Source of the DNA: Microbotryum silenes-acaulis | Lineage: Eukaryota > Basidiomycota > Microbotryomycetes > Microbotryales > Microbotryaceae | Assembly: GCA_003665825.1 (NCBI GenBank) | Contig: QPFY01000002.1 | Span: 1,674,001 to 1,738,000, forward strand | DNA length: 64,000 nucleotides | Direction of reading: 5' to 3' | In this document: piece after piece, positions 48,270 to 61,145 of the stretch | Numbering within the stretch: position 1 is the first letter of the stretch | Layout of the letters: every line of letters begins with the position of its first letter | Notes under the pieces: generated by a model | Seen by the model: only the letters and a program-made list of their open reading frames with translations | The model's database searches: none | Told to the model about the DNA's origin: nothing | Program-made: the position numbers and the translations under genes

Positions 48270-50208
48270 GCAACAAGCAATGCAACACGGTCAAAACAAA
48301 CGAGGACCGACACCGATGGAGCTTGAGGTTCGGAACAACAGGGTGGTGCACAGGAAAGGAGTGGGTCCGAAGGCGGAGTAAACTGCTTCTTCCCAATTGA
48401 GTTTGGAGGTCTCGCCGCGTCGACAACGGAGGCACGGAAGGGAAGCGGCGTTGGGCGTGGGGATCGAAGGGTGTGAGTGAGGTGCTGATACCGAAGACGA
48501 CAGAACGGAGTGGACAAGGATATGGTTGAAGACGTGAACGCGTTGATAGAGTCGATCGTACGGTACGAGACAGCCGGCGTAAAGGCGATCGACCCTGGGG
48601 CGGTGTTGACTGAGGAAGCACGGAGCACGCGGCGCGACGTGCGTACTAGGCGGGCTGTGAATGTGAGAAGGCGGAGTGAGCCATGATTAGATTCGCGACG
48701 ATCACTCGTCCCCACTAGTAAGTACCATCTTACCCTTAGCACCAGAAGCAGCGGGTACAGTAGCTGGCGTACGATGCTGGATACACGAACGATGTGCTTC
48801 GGAACAGCACACTCACCAGAAACGTCGCGCGAGAAATGGATTCGGCCTTCTGAGCGCGTTGAGAGGAAAGGAGGCGCGGTGGGGCCGAGGGGAGGCGGAG
48901 GGTCGGATGCGGGAGGACGAAAAAAGCGGGCACGAAGAAAGGCGCTGCGAGCCGCACGCTGAGAAGAGGAGAGGGTGGGGGGGCCTAGGAGGGCCTGAGC
49001 AGTTGAGGAGGTGCCAGGACAGGACAGGGATGCGATTGGGGAAGCGATCAAATCGAAAAGAAAATGAGGTCGAATCGAACCAGATGCAGTGCCGGCGACG
49101 GGAGGTGACGGGCGGTAAATCATCCCGAGGCGTAAACAGGTAGCGACGCGCACCGGATTGTCAATCAGGGCCATGAAAGACGTGGCCGTCGGAAGAATTC
49201 GACCGCCGGAGCAGAAAAGGTAGTACAGACAAGTAGGGAGAGCAATGTCGTAACATAGGTTAGGTCAGCAACCCGGCCACGATATCTGAGGTCCTTGATG
49301 AGATCAAGTTGACGTCACGAAACTCGCTCGCTCCGAATCGCTTCAAGCTGAGGCGCCAACGTCCGAATCCGAGCCTGCTCCGACAGCGAAACGGTGGATG
49401 TAGCCGGCGCTGTCGCACTCACCTTGACAAGGAGCTGCTCGAGACGAAACCGAACGCGAAGTCGACTTGCGAGTTTGAAAGGGAAGCAAAGGCGAAAGGG
49501 GCGCGACCTTACGAAAATGACAAGGCGACACAGAGAAAGAACAACTCCCGTGAACGGATACGCAACTAATGAAAGGCTGAAACCGCGCACGCAGGTGAAC
49601 CGTCGAAAGCGAACAGAAGGCGTGCGAGAGGGAGGGGGGGTTGTGGGGGGGCGTTAACGAACATGGCAGAGCATCTAACGGAAAAAAGGGCACCTCTTTC
49701 TCATTACCGCCTCCGGGACCGGTTCTACCTATCTCCCCCCGCCCACGGACACGCACACAGACACAGCATGACAGCTGCAAAGCGAGCTAGTCACGAATGG
49801 CGCTGAGACTTCCGGGTCTGTCCGCGCCCCCAACGTCGAACTTCCACGCCTAAATGGGGTCAGCCGGCTTGGATCGCGCTTTGACCTCACCGAGTCGGGC
49901 GCACAAGCGATGCTCGCGACTGCACGGCCACGGCTTGCACACAGTCAGGAGACAGTCGATGCTCACAATGCGTTGGGTCGCGACGCGTTTCCCATCGCGA
50001 ATCAAGCAACCCCGGATGAGGTGCGCTGCTCCAGCTGGACATTTCCGGTCCCGACGGGTCCAGAGAGGGTGAAATCGGTGAATTCGCAATCGAAACCTCA
50101 CCGAATGCGAAGGGAATGAGGGCTTAGGGATGTGGGTATGCGATTTAGTCAATTGGGCCGAGATATAGGGGGAAACTACGGCCATTGCAAGCGGTATTTG
50201 CCCTATCA
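48270..50208. other. Long upstream region of MRN1
   Basis: Almost 2 kb between two minus-strand genes. A 307-codon open frame crosses 48251-49174 on the minus strand, but its composition (Ser/Arg/Pro from CT-rich leader) and overlap with the MRN1 start suggest a long 5' UTR rather than a gene. Poly-G and poly-C tracts occur near 49632-49651 and 49734. Nothing else is recognised. Confidence 0.4.
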
Positions 50209-52679
50209 CTAAGGTGTCGCGCGCCCGGTCCAGCTGCCGAAGGATGACGATCCCGAGTCGGAAGGGCCCCTGTCAGTTCGGTCACTAGCGCGCTAAAAGA
50301 CGCCGAGTTTACGACACGGACTTACCGCGGGTACAAGGAGCAATCACGGACGGTGTATCGGTTACACAGCCAGGCGAGCAGTCGCTACGAGACGGATGAA
50401 CCGGCGGCAATGGGTAATCAGCCGACGGGCCAAGAGAAACCATTTCCGCTCGGACCAATGTGGACAGGAGGCTTACTTCAAGACCGAGGCCATAACCTCC
50501 ATGGGGGGACGTGCCGTACTTGCGCTGGTCGGTGTACCAGTAGCTATTGTCTCGGAGAACGATCGTTGGTGCCGCCGTGCACAGGAGAGATGGCGATTTT
50601 CAGGCGCGGACACGGTTAGTGGGGGCTGATCAGAATCAGAAAAAGCCATTGGGAAGAGCCGGGACTGACTAGGGGGCGGGATCAATCCCCTCGTGCTTGA
50701 GGGCGCTCATCAGCTCTTCATGATTGTCCATCCTCATCGAGCCACCGACGATCTCTCCGACGTTGGGCATGAGCAAGTCGACGGATTCGGTGTACCCCTC
50801 GTCGCCCTTGATGCGCTGCATATAGAACGACTTGATCTCCTTCGGAAACCCGACGAGGAAGATGGGCTTGCCGATCTGATCTGTCATCTTGCGCTCGGCG
50901 GCTTCGGCGATGTCGTCGCCGACTTGATGCGGGCCATCGACACCGTCAGGGCCGGGTCGGAGGATGTTGTGATCGTTGAGGTACTTGATCGCGTCGCGGT
51001 AGTCCATGCGCATGAAGGGACGCTGCGGCGCCTGGAACGACTCGCCTGCAGGCCAGAGCGAATCGATCATGGCCTTCAACTTGGGGTCGGCCAAGACTCG
51101 GTCGACGGTTTGGCAGATCTGTGGTGTGTTCCGAAGGCGGATGAGAGAAACTTGTCGGTCAGCACTATTGCTGCTCGACGGATTGCATTCACGCAAGAGG
51201 GGTGGGAACTGACCACCTCCTCGAGATGATCCAGGAGTTCGTTGAAAGTGAGGAACGCCAGCTCGGCCTCGACGTGGGTGTATTCACTCAAGTGTCGTCG
51301 AGTGTGGCTCTTCTCGGCACGAAAGGACTCGGCGACGCAGAAGACGTCACCCAGACTGGGCAAGCACGTCTCGAGGTAGAGTTGCGAACTCTGGGTCAGG
51401 TAAGCCGGTACTCCGTAGTAGTCGAAGCTGAATAAGGTCGAGCCGCCTTCGACTTGGGTTTGGACCATGCACGGGGGTGTGACCTCAAGCAGACCCAAGT
51501 TGGCGTACGAGTCGCGGAACGATTGCAAGAGAGCGGCTCGGACCTTGAGCACAGTCGACGCCGTTTCACCTCGGAGTACGAGGTGACGAGCATCGGCGAG
51601 CAGACTCGGGTCTCGGTCCTGGAAATAGGAGTTTGAAGTGGAATGATGAGCTTGCTGTAGCCACGTTGCTGGACATGCCGCAAATCCAGACTCACCTCGG
51701 AAACCTTGTTGAGGAAGGCCTCGTCGCCTCCAGGGGCTTTGCCGACGACGGAGAACCAGTCGGCCGTCAACTCGTGGTTGTCAGGAGCGGTCTTGCCCGC
51801 CGGAAGCTCGTTGATGGTGCCCGTGATTTCGATTGTCGATTCCAAGGTGAGCGTCAACGCATCGTAGGTCAAGGGCTGTGGATGCCGAAAGAGTCGGAGG
51901 GAGAAATTGAGTCGACAGCCACACGAATCGAGTCAAAATCGTTGAACCTAAATAATTCTAGTCCCCTGTAGCTCTCTGCGGCCACTTACCAACTTTCCGG
52001 TCAATACGCATTGGAGGTAGCCTGTGCCGTCCCTGAGCACGATAAAGATCATGGCACCCTGCTGGCGCAGTCGGTGGACCCAACCGAATATTCGGACGCG
52101 CTCTCCGCGCTTGGCGATGGCAGACCTGATCTTGATCTTGGTTGCGATGGTGGTCGGTTGCTCAATGACAATAGCACGAGCATCGTCGAGCTTCTTTTGC
52201 TCGGCCGCGCGCTTGGCCGCTCCCTCGAGCTCGTCCTTTTTCCTGAGCTCCTCCTGGCGAGCGAGCTTGGTCTGGTGTTGGAGGTAGAGCTTCTTGGCCT
52301 TCTTGATCGCCGAGGCGGTGACGGGTTCGTAGGTCGGTTCGGTCGCACTTTCCTTGGTCTGGCGGGTCAGCGCGATGACGTTGTCCCCCCTGGCGATATA
52401 GGTTCCGAGCAAGGTCTTAAAAGGGGCGCCGGTCGATCCGTCACCGGTCGAGTCGTCGCCGGCGGCCTCGTCGATGTGGACCGCGGCTGTGAGGTGATCA
52501 ATGCGAACACCACCTCAAGATCAGCCACTGCCTCGAGCAAAGTACTGCGCCCTACGAGCAGGTCAGACGGCTGGTGGGGTGGGAGGGAACTCACACGTCG
52601 AGTCAAGTGAGACGGCGGCGGTGGCCTGCGAGAGCGCTTCGACGATCTGGTCCTTGCCCTTTTGCAGCAGTTCAGCCAT
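50209..52679 (-). CDS. DED81: Asparaginyl-tRNA synthetase, cytosolic
   Basis: Eight exons: 52679-52595, 52486-51990, 51875-51696, 51618-51214, 51118-50670, 50543-50477, 50384-50326 and 50233-50209, encoding 588 residues with all phases closed. The enzyme charges tRNA-Asn with asparagine. An N-terminal helix ([16 protein letters not shown]) and a lysine-rich linker precede the OB-fold anticodon-binding domain ([15 protein letters not shown]). The class II core follows: motif 2 with the AsnRS signature [21 protein letters not shown] split around residue 370, and motif 3 [12 protein letters not shown] near 550. The end LYPRWTGRATP matches the normal AsnRS terminus (LYPR-x-x-x-R-x-x-P). The last coding exon holds only eight codons including the stop, so an annotation that stops at the long frame ending near 50669 would lose the catalytic motif 3. 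Confidence 0.95.
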
Positions 52680-53135
52680 GCTAGATGGGTTCCCTGGGTA
52701 GATTGGGTGTGAAATGAGGTGAGGATGCTAAGAAGCGGGTTCCGGAACTCCGTGACGAAGGGAGGGGAGAAGGAGGAAAGACTCATACCCCACCCACGCT
52801 CGGGCCGACCTTGTGCAAGCTCTCCGTGCTCAGCCAGGCTCAGCCATGCTCAGCCGTTTTTGGCACGGGAGCGCGCGAAGTCGTTAGAGTGCACTGCGAG
52901 CCGACAGGAATCCGTTTTGACTCTGACCTCTCATCCTCCGCCTGACTCGATTTAACCACGGGGCAGCAGACACGCTCTCGATTCGAACCAAACTCCGCAC
53001 CTTGGCGCATAGACGATAAAGGCTCGTCACACGCCCCTCCTCGAGGTTTGATCGTGAGAGTCAAGTCACTTTTCCTCCGCGCGCTCTCTCGTCGCACCTC
53101 CGTTCCCTTCAACCGAGCGACCGTCTACCCACAAC
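52680..53135. promoter_or_regulatory. Divergent promoter of AsnRS and uL23m genes
   Basis: 456 bp between two outward-facing start codons, one for a cytosolic tRNA synthetase and one for a mitochondrial ribosomal protein. A tandem CTCAGCCA-GG/TG repeat occurs near 52833-52855. No gene inside. Confidence 0.5.
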
Positions 53136-54137
53136 ATGCAAGCTACACTTCGTACCGCCTTCAAGAGGCTGCAGATCAGCTCGTCCAGTGCGATTGCCTC
53201 GACCTCGTCCACGAGCATGATCATGCCGCGCTGCAGATCGTTGGCCACCGTCGTCAGCTCGTCCTACGACGCCCCTACGATCCGCCAACCCCAAAGACCG
53301 ACCTCAACAGTGCTCAATACTGCGACCGTGTCCAAGAAGAAGAACAAGAATCCTTACGTTGTCCCGCCCAAGGTCCGACAACCGCCCGCACCGCGCTACT
53401 CGAAGCACTCGTCCCGCGTGAAGGGTCGCACCCCGCTCAAGGTGCGCAAGTCGTTGAACCCAACCCGGGACGGTGTCGAGTTCGCCGAACAGGGCGAGGT
53501 CAAGATCTACCTCCCGAGCGTCTTCATCCGCCTGGTGCGCAACACAGGCGCGCACGCCAACGACCCTTACACCGCGACCTTCCGCACCGATCTGCGGTTG
53601 TCCAAACCGGACATCTCAAACTACCTGCGCAACGTCTACGGCCTGACTATCACCTCGTTGCGCACGATCAATTATCTGTCCAAGATGAAGCGCAACCCGA
53701 TCGGCGGCGGCTACTCGAGGGGCGGCGGGGCCAAGAATTACAAGAAGGTGATCGTCACCATGGCCGAGCCCTTTTGGTACCCCGAGGAACGCAGCCGCGC
53801 GTGGTTGAACGAGCACTTTGAGCGCGACCGAATGGAAGAGATGAGGGATCGCAAGATGCTCAAGATCGGTGACGGGCAAAAGTACGGCGTCTCGTCGCCG
53901 AGGTACCGCGGTGCGTCGCGCTCCAAGGCGGAACTCGAGAAGCTCAAGAAGCTCGTCGACGAAGGTGGGGCCAATGCGGAGGATTTGGAGACGCCGGGCG
54001 ATGGTCGATCGGCGGACAGGTTACCGACAGGCTTGAAGATCAGGAAGAACGTCATGAAGAGTCGCGAGGAGAGGAAGAGCGACAAGGCCAGTCTGGTCGA
54101 GCAAGAGATGGAGAGATTACGCGCCGCGGGTTGGTAG
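53136..54137 (+). CDS. MRP20: Mitochondrial large-subunit ribosomal protein uL23m
   Basis: A single exon encodes 333 residues from ATG 53136. The N-terminus is basic, Ser/Thr-rich and non-acidic (MQATLRTAFKRLQIS..., MPRCRSLATVV), a typical mitochondrial targeting sequence. The conserved uL23 fold is KIYLPSVFIRLVRN...YTATFRTDLRLSKPDISNYLRNVYGLTITSLRTINYL, near residues 130-190, followed by a basic RNA-binding loop and KKVIVTMAEPFWYP. A charged helical C-terminal extension of about 120 residues is longer than in yeast. uL23m sits beside the exit tunnel of the mitoribosome. It is one of the few intronless genes in this window. Confidence 0.9.
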   Translation: MQATLRTAFKRLQISSSSAIASTSSTSMIMPRCRSLATVVSSSYDAPTIRQPQRPTSTVLNTATVSKKKNKNPYVVPPKVRQPPAPRYSKHSSRVKGRTPLKVRKSLNPTRDGVEFAEQGEVKIYLPSVFIRLVRNTGAHANDPYTATFRTDLRLSKPDISNYLRNVYGLTITSLRTINYLSKMKRNPIGGGYSRGGGAKNYKKVIVTMAEPFWYPEERSRAWLNEHFERDRMEEMRDRKMLKIGDGQKYGVSSPRYRGASRSKAELEKLKKLVDEGGANAEDLETPGDGRSADRLPTGLKIRKNVMKSREERKSDKASLVEQEMERLRAAGW

Positions 54138-54608
54138 GTAGTCAGTTAACCGAATGTGTTGCAAATTGTATACTCTTGGGACTTTTGGACTCAGATTATT
54201 GAAAACTTCCGAGCTGGTCCGCCGGAGAGAGCCAGGATGCCCGTTATTTGCTGCTGAACGTGACTCAGGGGCCTGTGCTGAATTCCGCTCGGGCCGCTGG
54301 GTGAACGACCGACGACGACTGTGGTCAGTGTCTAGTGCCAGCGAGCCTTGTTCCCTTTGTCCTCTGTCCTGCCCATCACCCACCACCATCCCTTCCACTT
54401 GAACTACCGTACGATCGTAATCGGCTTTTCCCCCGGGTCGACTTGACTCGTTCGTCCATCCCATCCGCACGCGAGGCTGAGGCGGTCCAAGCGCGGCCGA
54501 TCCGAATTCGTCGGGGAAACGTGAGTTTTGGCAGCCTCGAACGGGGTTGCTCCATAGTATCGAGCTCTGACCTCATGTTTCTCAGTCTAGTCCGAGATTT
54601 TTGAGAAC
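54138..54608. other. Intergenic, annexin promoter
   Basis: No gene seen; holds the uL23m 3' UTR and the annexin leader up to ATG 54609. Confidence 0.5.
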
Positions 54609-57600
54609 ATGGTCGTAAGTCACGCGTTCACGGTGTGGTGGAGACGCCGGCCGGCTTCGTCTTGGCTCGAAAAGCGCCGCGCCACTTCGGCTGCTATTTC
54701 GAGTTTTCTACCTCCTTTCCTCCTCATCCAACTGGGTCTCATCGACTCGGGACATCAATGACTTGACTCGCTGTGTCTACTTGCATTTCTTTTTGACAGC
54801 AAACGCCTCTTCGCGACAATCGTGCTGCAGCTGCTACACCTGTGAGTCCCCTCCCGAGTGACAGTGTTGCTTCTCTTTTTTCGCCCCCACCCCCACTGCC
54901 ACCAGCAGCGCCGCGTCGCGGGCTCGTGGATGGGTTGGCAAAACACGCGCGAGACGTCACGCGCTCACGCGCCGCGCCGCTCCAGTTCATTGATCTCGTT
55001 TACCGACACCACCACCACCACCCGAGCCTCACCCAGAGGCGAAACACACCTCCATGCCGTCTCAAGACCGAACCAGATCTTGTGCCTAATCCCATTATCT
55101 CGCCTCACGCCCTTGTGCGCCTACAGAACCGTCGCAGCGCAGCCGAGCTGATGGACCAAATCGCCAACCTCTTTGCGACGTATTCGTCCGCGTCCGATGA
55201 GCCCCATGACGGCGCCGAGGTCGACCCGATGCAAAGGACGATACCCCTCGCGGTCCTACCCCAACTGATCGATACCTTCGAGGAGCAACGAGGCACGGTC
55301 TTATTGCAGGAGGATGAGAAGGACAAGCTGAGGGCATTCGCGGCGCAGATGCCGGAGCAACGCGTCGGCGTCGACATGCTCATCTCGTTCATCGCTGCTT
55401 CCGCCGCCAGCGCTTCGACCACACCGGCAGACGATGGGACGAACGGCGGACACCACAGCGACAACGTTACTTTTGCGACCGAAGCCCAGCTCGATTCGGA
55501 CAGCGGTGACAATGCACTTCGACCGAGCTCACCCACTTCGTCAGCCGTCGCCCTCGGTTTGCTCCAGCCGGATCCGTTCGACTCGATCGCCGATGGCAGT
55601 CCTGCACCTCGGCGCAGGGCCGATTCGACCCGCACCCAATCCGATACCTCATCACTGCCCAGCTCGCCCCTCAATCGATCCGTGATCAAGAAGAAGCGCT
55701 CCTTCCTTGCTGGCAAACTGTCGTTCGGCGCCTCTCCCGCTCGCTCATCGACTCCGAGTGGACTTGACGTCTCAAGAGCTTCGGCGGCAACGTTGACGGC
55801 GCAGCAGCATGAATTAGCCGACTTGGTTGCGTCGAGAGGTGGGACATACCTCGGTGTACCTCTCGATGGAGCGGTTGGGTCGCTTGACGTCAGTGGCAAA
55901 GTCGAATCGATCCGGACGGCGATTCGCTCACAGGCCATCGTCAGTCATGCTCCGTCCTAGTTGGAACTCATCAGTTCGAGATCAGTGGCTCATTCATGTG
56001 TCGTATCATGCAGGGCCGGGACAAGGAGCTGGCAACAACATTGTCCAGCTTGACCTGGCCGCAAATTAGAGCGATCGACCGAGCTTATGAGAAAAAGTTC
56101 GGCGCCACCCTGCTGGACTACGTATCGACCTCAAAGGGGCTCAAGGGGGAACGTAAGTTCGGGCCTCGTTCCAAAGGACTCGCTTCGGAGCTGACCCTAG
56201 TTGGTGTCGACCGAACTTGCAGTCGAGTACGCCTTGCGAGGTTTGATCATGGGACCACTCAATTTTGACGTTCATCTGCTCAGTCGAGCCCTGGAGGGTA
56301 GTACCACCAACACCGTCAGTTTGCAGAACAGCCTCATGCTACCCTCGCACGCTTTGCTTATGGCATTCGTTCTGTATCTCAGTCCCTGCTCATCGATCTA
56401 CTAGTGGCTCGACCACCTTCGGATGTCGCTTTGCTCCGAGCGGCGTACCGTTTTCGCTCTTCGGCCGCCAACGCGACACCGGCGACAACGGCTTCGATCG
56501 GATCTCGACACAAGACGCTCGATGCTGCGGTCTTGGCCTCGGCGACGTCCAACACCAAGCTCAAGAAGGCGTGGGAGATCGTCCTCCAGGCCAAATGGGA
56601 GGATACCGACGAAGAGGGCAACAGCGTCCTTAGCCCCGAGCAACGCAAGGAACTGCTCAACAACGACCTCGACATGCTCAAAGTCGGCTTGCGTAAGGGG
56701 GGCAATAGCGATTTCGTAACCAAAATCATTCTTGCGCGCTCACCGGCGCATGTCCATGCTCTGGCACTTGAGTACCGAAGTCATCCCCAGTCGTTGTCGC
56801 AGTCGATCAAGCAGGTTTACTCAACGGCTGCACCGGCCCTCGCAAAGCTCCTGCTTCACGCCGTTGAGAATGGCAAGAACGATGATGAAGGCCCAGGGGT
56901 GTGGCGCGATGCAAAGTCGCTCGAAGCGGCGATCAAGGGGCCCGGCGCGAGGAACGAGTTCGCCTGGCGCCTCGTTCGACTGCATTGGAACCGACCGAGA
57001 TTTGCGCTCGTGCAAAAGGCGTACACCAAGAAGTACAAGAAGCCCTTGCTAGAACGTGTGCTCGCCGAGACGACGCCGGCTTCGGCGTTCCGAGATGCCG
57101 TCCGAGGCGTCATCAATTCTGCCTCGCTTGCTGAACCGGAGTTGACGGCCGAGGACGAGCGACGACTTGCGGCCCTGGCTTCGAAGCACAACTCGAATTC
57201 GCTACCGGAGGAAGTCAGCAAGGCTCTGGGAGGGGCCGAGTCATCTGGTGCCAGCTCATCTTCACCGACCGAACTGGAAGGCACTGGTGAGTTGTCGAAT
57301 CCGCCTTCCCCCCGTGCCAATTCGCCCGAAGCAGAACGAATCGCAAGTCCCGACGGAGCCTTGTCGCGCTCGTCCTCACCCACCGCCCCGCGCGGTTTCA
57401 AAATCCCACCTTCGGCGTCCGAGCCTATCCTGAGTCTGGTGGCAGAAGGCCACTCGACCTCTTCCCTTTCGTACATTCAACGCACGACCCCACTCGAGCC
57501 CTTGGGACATCGACCCGGTTCGTCTGCTCGAGGAAGCCTCGACAGCTCGACTAACTCGGTCCGGCATGCTCGACCCATCGCTCCCTCGCGTCGTCGTCGG

Positions 57601-60229
57601 CCCAGTGAGGATCTCAACAAGAGCACATCATCTTCAGGTTCTCTGGAGGCTAGGAGCCCTAATGAATCAGGTCTTCGATCCGGATCCGTGAGCCCCGCCT
57701 CCTTCGCTCGCAGTCCGACCCCGACGACGATGTTGGAAGGAGCCTCCTTTGTCCGTTCGAGGAATCGCAGCTCGACGCCAACGGATGGGTCCGAACGACC
57801 TTCGAGTCGACGCTCCTCGACCACACCGAGCGAACGTCCTCTGTCCCCTTCGATGACTTCCCCTCCCGTCTCGACGATCGACACGACAAGCTACTACTCG
57901 GCTCCGATCTCACCGATCAGGCACGAAGACGAGCACGAGCCCTCGGTCATTTCCATGCGCTTCTTCGGTGAAGCTCCGGGCAGTCCCGAGACGCCGATTT
58001 CGTATCGCATGCAACGCGATGCATCATCGGCCTCGTCTAGTTCGGGCCCCAGTCGTCCGGGAAGCATCTTCCAAGTGGAAGGCATGGGTTTGGGAGGTGA
58101 TTTCCAACTCGCGGATTTGCACGATGCATCACCTTTCACCGGTCGCAACGATCCCGAGACGACGCAGGGCATGTGGCGATATGCGACAGAGTGAGTCCCC
58201 AAACTCAGGTCTAGAGTTGGATGAGGCTGATATTCCCAATCTTCTGCTGTGACAGACTGAGCAAGAAGCACAAAGAGTTGGAAGATCGACTCTCGACGAG
58301 CGCCTCCTCGTACGAAGAACAAATCAACGAGCTCGAAGGTCGCCTTGAAGAGATGCGCGCCGAACTTGTCGCCAAACGACGTGAAGAGAAGGACCTGCGC
58401 TCAAACGAACGCCAGCACCTGCAGCAGATCTCGGCGCTCGAAGGGGAAGTGGCCAAGATGACCAAGGCGTTGGAGAAGGCGCGCGAGTCGTACGACTCGA
58501 TGAAACGCAACTACCTCGATCAGTGCGAAGAGGCGGAGAAGCTCAGGTCGCTCGTGGCTGAGACGCGAAGGGTGCGTTCAAAGGCAACTTCAGGTGTTGT
58601 CCCGTCTAACACACAGCTGACGACCAACTGAGCGTACACAGGAGAATCGAGCGGCCGAGGAAGCGGCTCATGCGCAATCTTTGCAGGCCCAGCAACTCGA
58701 GCGAGATCGCGAAATCTTGCAAGGGGCCATTTCGAAGCTCGAAGCTGACCTTAGGCTCGCCAGTCAAGCTCAGGACACACTTGATGCGCAGAAACAAGAG
58801 AACGTGAGTCGATCATTTCCAAGAAGCTACCATGTGTTTTAGGCCCTGACCCTGAAGCTCCTGCTTTCCTCCTCAGCTTGTCTTGAAAGAGACGATCGAT
58901 CGCTTACGCTTCGATCTCGAAGAGATGCAATCTTCGAATCGAAAGAGTGGATTCCTCGAAGGAGGCATGTCAGGCTCGCCCGATCGCGGGAGCATGAACT
59001 CGATGAGTCGAAGTCTAGGCAAGGAGCTGGCGCGCAATCTCGCGCAGGAAGCGATGGCTGCAAGGATGGAAGCAGAGGAGGACAGTGGGGAGAGTGACGA
59101 GGCTGAGGATAGCGATGAAGTCAACGAGACGGTCGTGACGACTCATCGAACGATTGTGGGTCAGCTTCCTGATCTGAAAATCTCCAAGGTCTCTGGCACT
59201 GACGTACAAAGCTGGGCGTTCCTACAGCACAAGAAGAAGACGAAGAAACGCAGTGGCACCTTGACGGGCCCCGGACCATTTGTGCAACGCCTCCAGCAAT
59301 CGATCGTTCTCGCCGAAATTGAAACACAGACGGATGTTCCAGAAGTGCGAGCCATGGACGTTCAGACCGACCTGTCGGGCGCTCAAGTTCGACTCGTCGC
59401 CGCACCCCTAATCGACCAGGAGGTTTCGGTCACCCCGCTACCACGTGCCGCCACTCCACCACTCACGGATGGAGAACTGCGTGCCAAATTTGCGGAGGAG
59501 CTTGGAATCGATCTACTCGACTTCGATCGTGCGCTCGAATCGACCAAGAAGGGCACGGTCACAACCTCCTTGCCTCGACAAGCCGTGACCCTGCTCGCGC
59601 GCGAACACTTTGGCCCAAGGCGAGCAGGGAGGTACTTGTCTCGCATGGGTACCAAAGCTGCCACTCAAGCACCTCAGCTCTTCATCAATGTACGTGCTTC
59701 AGAACCCATTTGACCTTGCTTCGCAACTTACATGTGTTGTCATTCTTTTCCACAATTCGCAGGTGTTCCCGGGCTTCGCCAAGCCTTACGTGGCCCAAAT
59801 TCTCGAGTCGTCCCTGACGTTCTGCCTCTACTCAGTTGCCGTCTTCCTCACGGGTTTCATTGTGAGTTAGAAACTGGTCAAGTGCGAGGATTTATGTTCC
59901 ACTGAGCCTCATGTCTGCTCGTGTGGAATTGTAGAGCGGTACGCTGCTCACTCCGATCAGCCACCACCACTACTTCACGCCTTTCCAAGTCCAGTTTGGC
60001 GCCAGCGACGTCACGCACAACACGCTGTGGGGTGAGGGAATGGTACTCGGGAGTAGTTCAGGAGGCCATGCTAGTGAGGGGCTAGCGTTCTGGCTTGAAC
60101 GGTCAGTTATTTATCGACATGAGTGGTCTGATGGGACTGCCGAACTTACTGACCATGGTCGCAAAATCCGTTCTCGCGAACAGCATGGTCTGGAATGGCG
60201 TTTCGAGCGTTCGTCGTGTACCAACTTAA
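54609..60229 (+). CDS. Large fungal annexin with coiled coil and C-terminal membrane segment
   Basis: Twelve coding exons: 54609-54614 (6 nt), 54800-54841, 55127-55939, 56014-56152, 56223-56314, 56383-58190, 58256-58571, 58642-58803, 58877-59689, 59763-59861, 59935-60101 and 60184-60229; 1500 residues, phases consistent. Annexin-type repeats span about residues 265-610: LSSLTWPQIRAIDRAYEKKFG, LIMGPLNFDVHLLSRALEG, LLIDLLVARPPSDVALLRAAYRF and RLVRLHWNRPRFALVQKAY. The usual GxGT calcium-binding loops are absent or altered. The N-terminus has a Ca-sensor-like helical region (ELMDQIANLFATYSS). A Ser/Pro-rich linker (about 620-960), a long coiled coil (about 970-1110) and a hydrophobic helix (SLTFCLYSVAVFLTGFI near 1415) follow. 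The architecture resembles the long annexins of filamentous fungi (ANXC4 type). Reading through the last intron would instead stop at 60297. Confidence 0.85.
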
Positions 60230-61145
60230 ATTGTCTTTTCTCTTTCGTCGCCATTCCTTGTACAATTCGTTCTCGTTTGTGTGTCGTTGTAAGATAGGTA
60301 AACCCCCTCGTTTTTTTCGCTGGCCGGTTTTGCGCTTGCGCCGATGGTTGATCTATCGTTCACCAGTGGACACTTTTCTGTCTTGTAATCACTTTAGCCA
60401 CCCTGCATTGTGAATACAACTTTTCCATTCTCAAGAGTGAGGAAGCCGTTACAGTCAAACGTGATTGATGTAGTCGGAAAGTGTATGATTACAACCCACT
60501 TCAAAACAGTTCGAAAAAGTCGGGACCCGAGCATCCACCGATTTCTTCACCCTCAGGCGGGTGCACGTGATTGCTCGGCAAGGTCCAGAAACGAGCCAAG
60601 TGCGCACGGACCAATGGGGAACAGCATTGGAAACCGTGCTCAGCTGGCACCTAGTGGGTACAGCCAATTGATGCCCAGCGTAGTGATTAAAGGACTCACA
60701 CTGTATAAACCAGAAAGTGTGTTTGGGGGGATGGGAAGCCGAAGAGAGGAGAGACGGCGGACTGCGACGGCGCATACATTGAAGAATCCTTTCCTAGTCA
60801 ATGTGGTCCAGCGCCCGATAAGGGTCGTCTCTCTTTGTAGACTTGCTGAAATTCAGATTCTCATTCTCATTCGCCGTTTGCCGACGCAGGTCGGAACGGC
60901 CTGGCCCACGCGCGGCAAAGGCCGACGGATCCCGACGGATTCCACGGCGCAGGTAATTTCGCAGTCACCCAACATTTCTTTCACGCTGTACTTGAAGTTG
61001 GTGTCCAATATGGCTAAAGAAATCAAGCGGATGCTACAGTGTAAATCAGATGCAGGAAATGAGATAGAAAAAAAGCGCTAGAATGCTAGATGCCATGAAC
61101 CACCTCCTCACCCACGACCCGGACTCGTAGCGTCAATGGGTGAGA
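60230..61145. other. Intergenic between the annexin gene and the inverted repeat
   Basis: A 223-codon open frame (60410-61081, plus) begins with GTG and has no recognisable domain or codon-like regularity, so I do not call it. The annexin 3' UTR occupies the left part. Confidence 0.4.

Noticed and set aside
48251..49174. 307-codon minus-strand frame upstream of MRN1
   Set aside because: Overlaps the MRN1 start in another frame, consists of CT-rich leader translated as Ser/Arg/Pro, and shows no domain.
60410..61081. 223-codon plus-strand frame
   Set aside because: GTG start, no recognisable motif, lies in an intergenic region after the annexin; kept only as a note.
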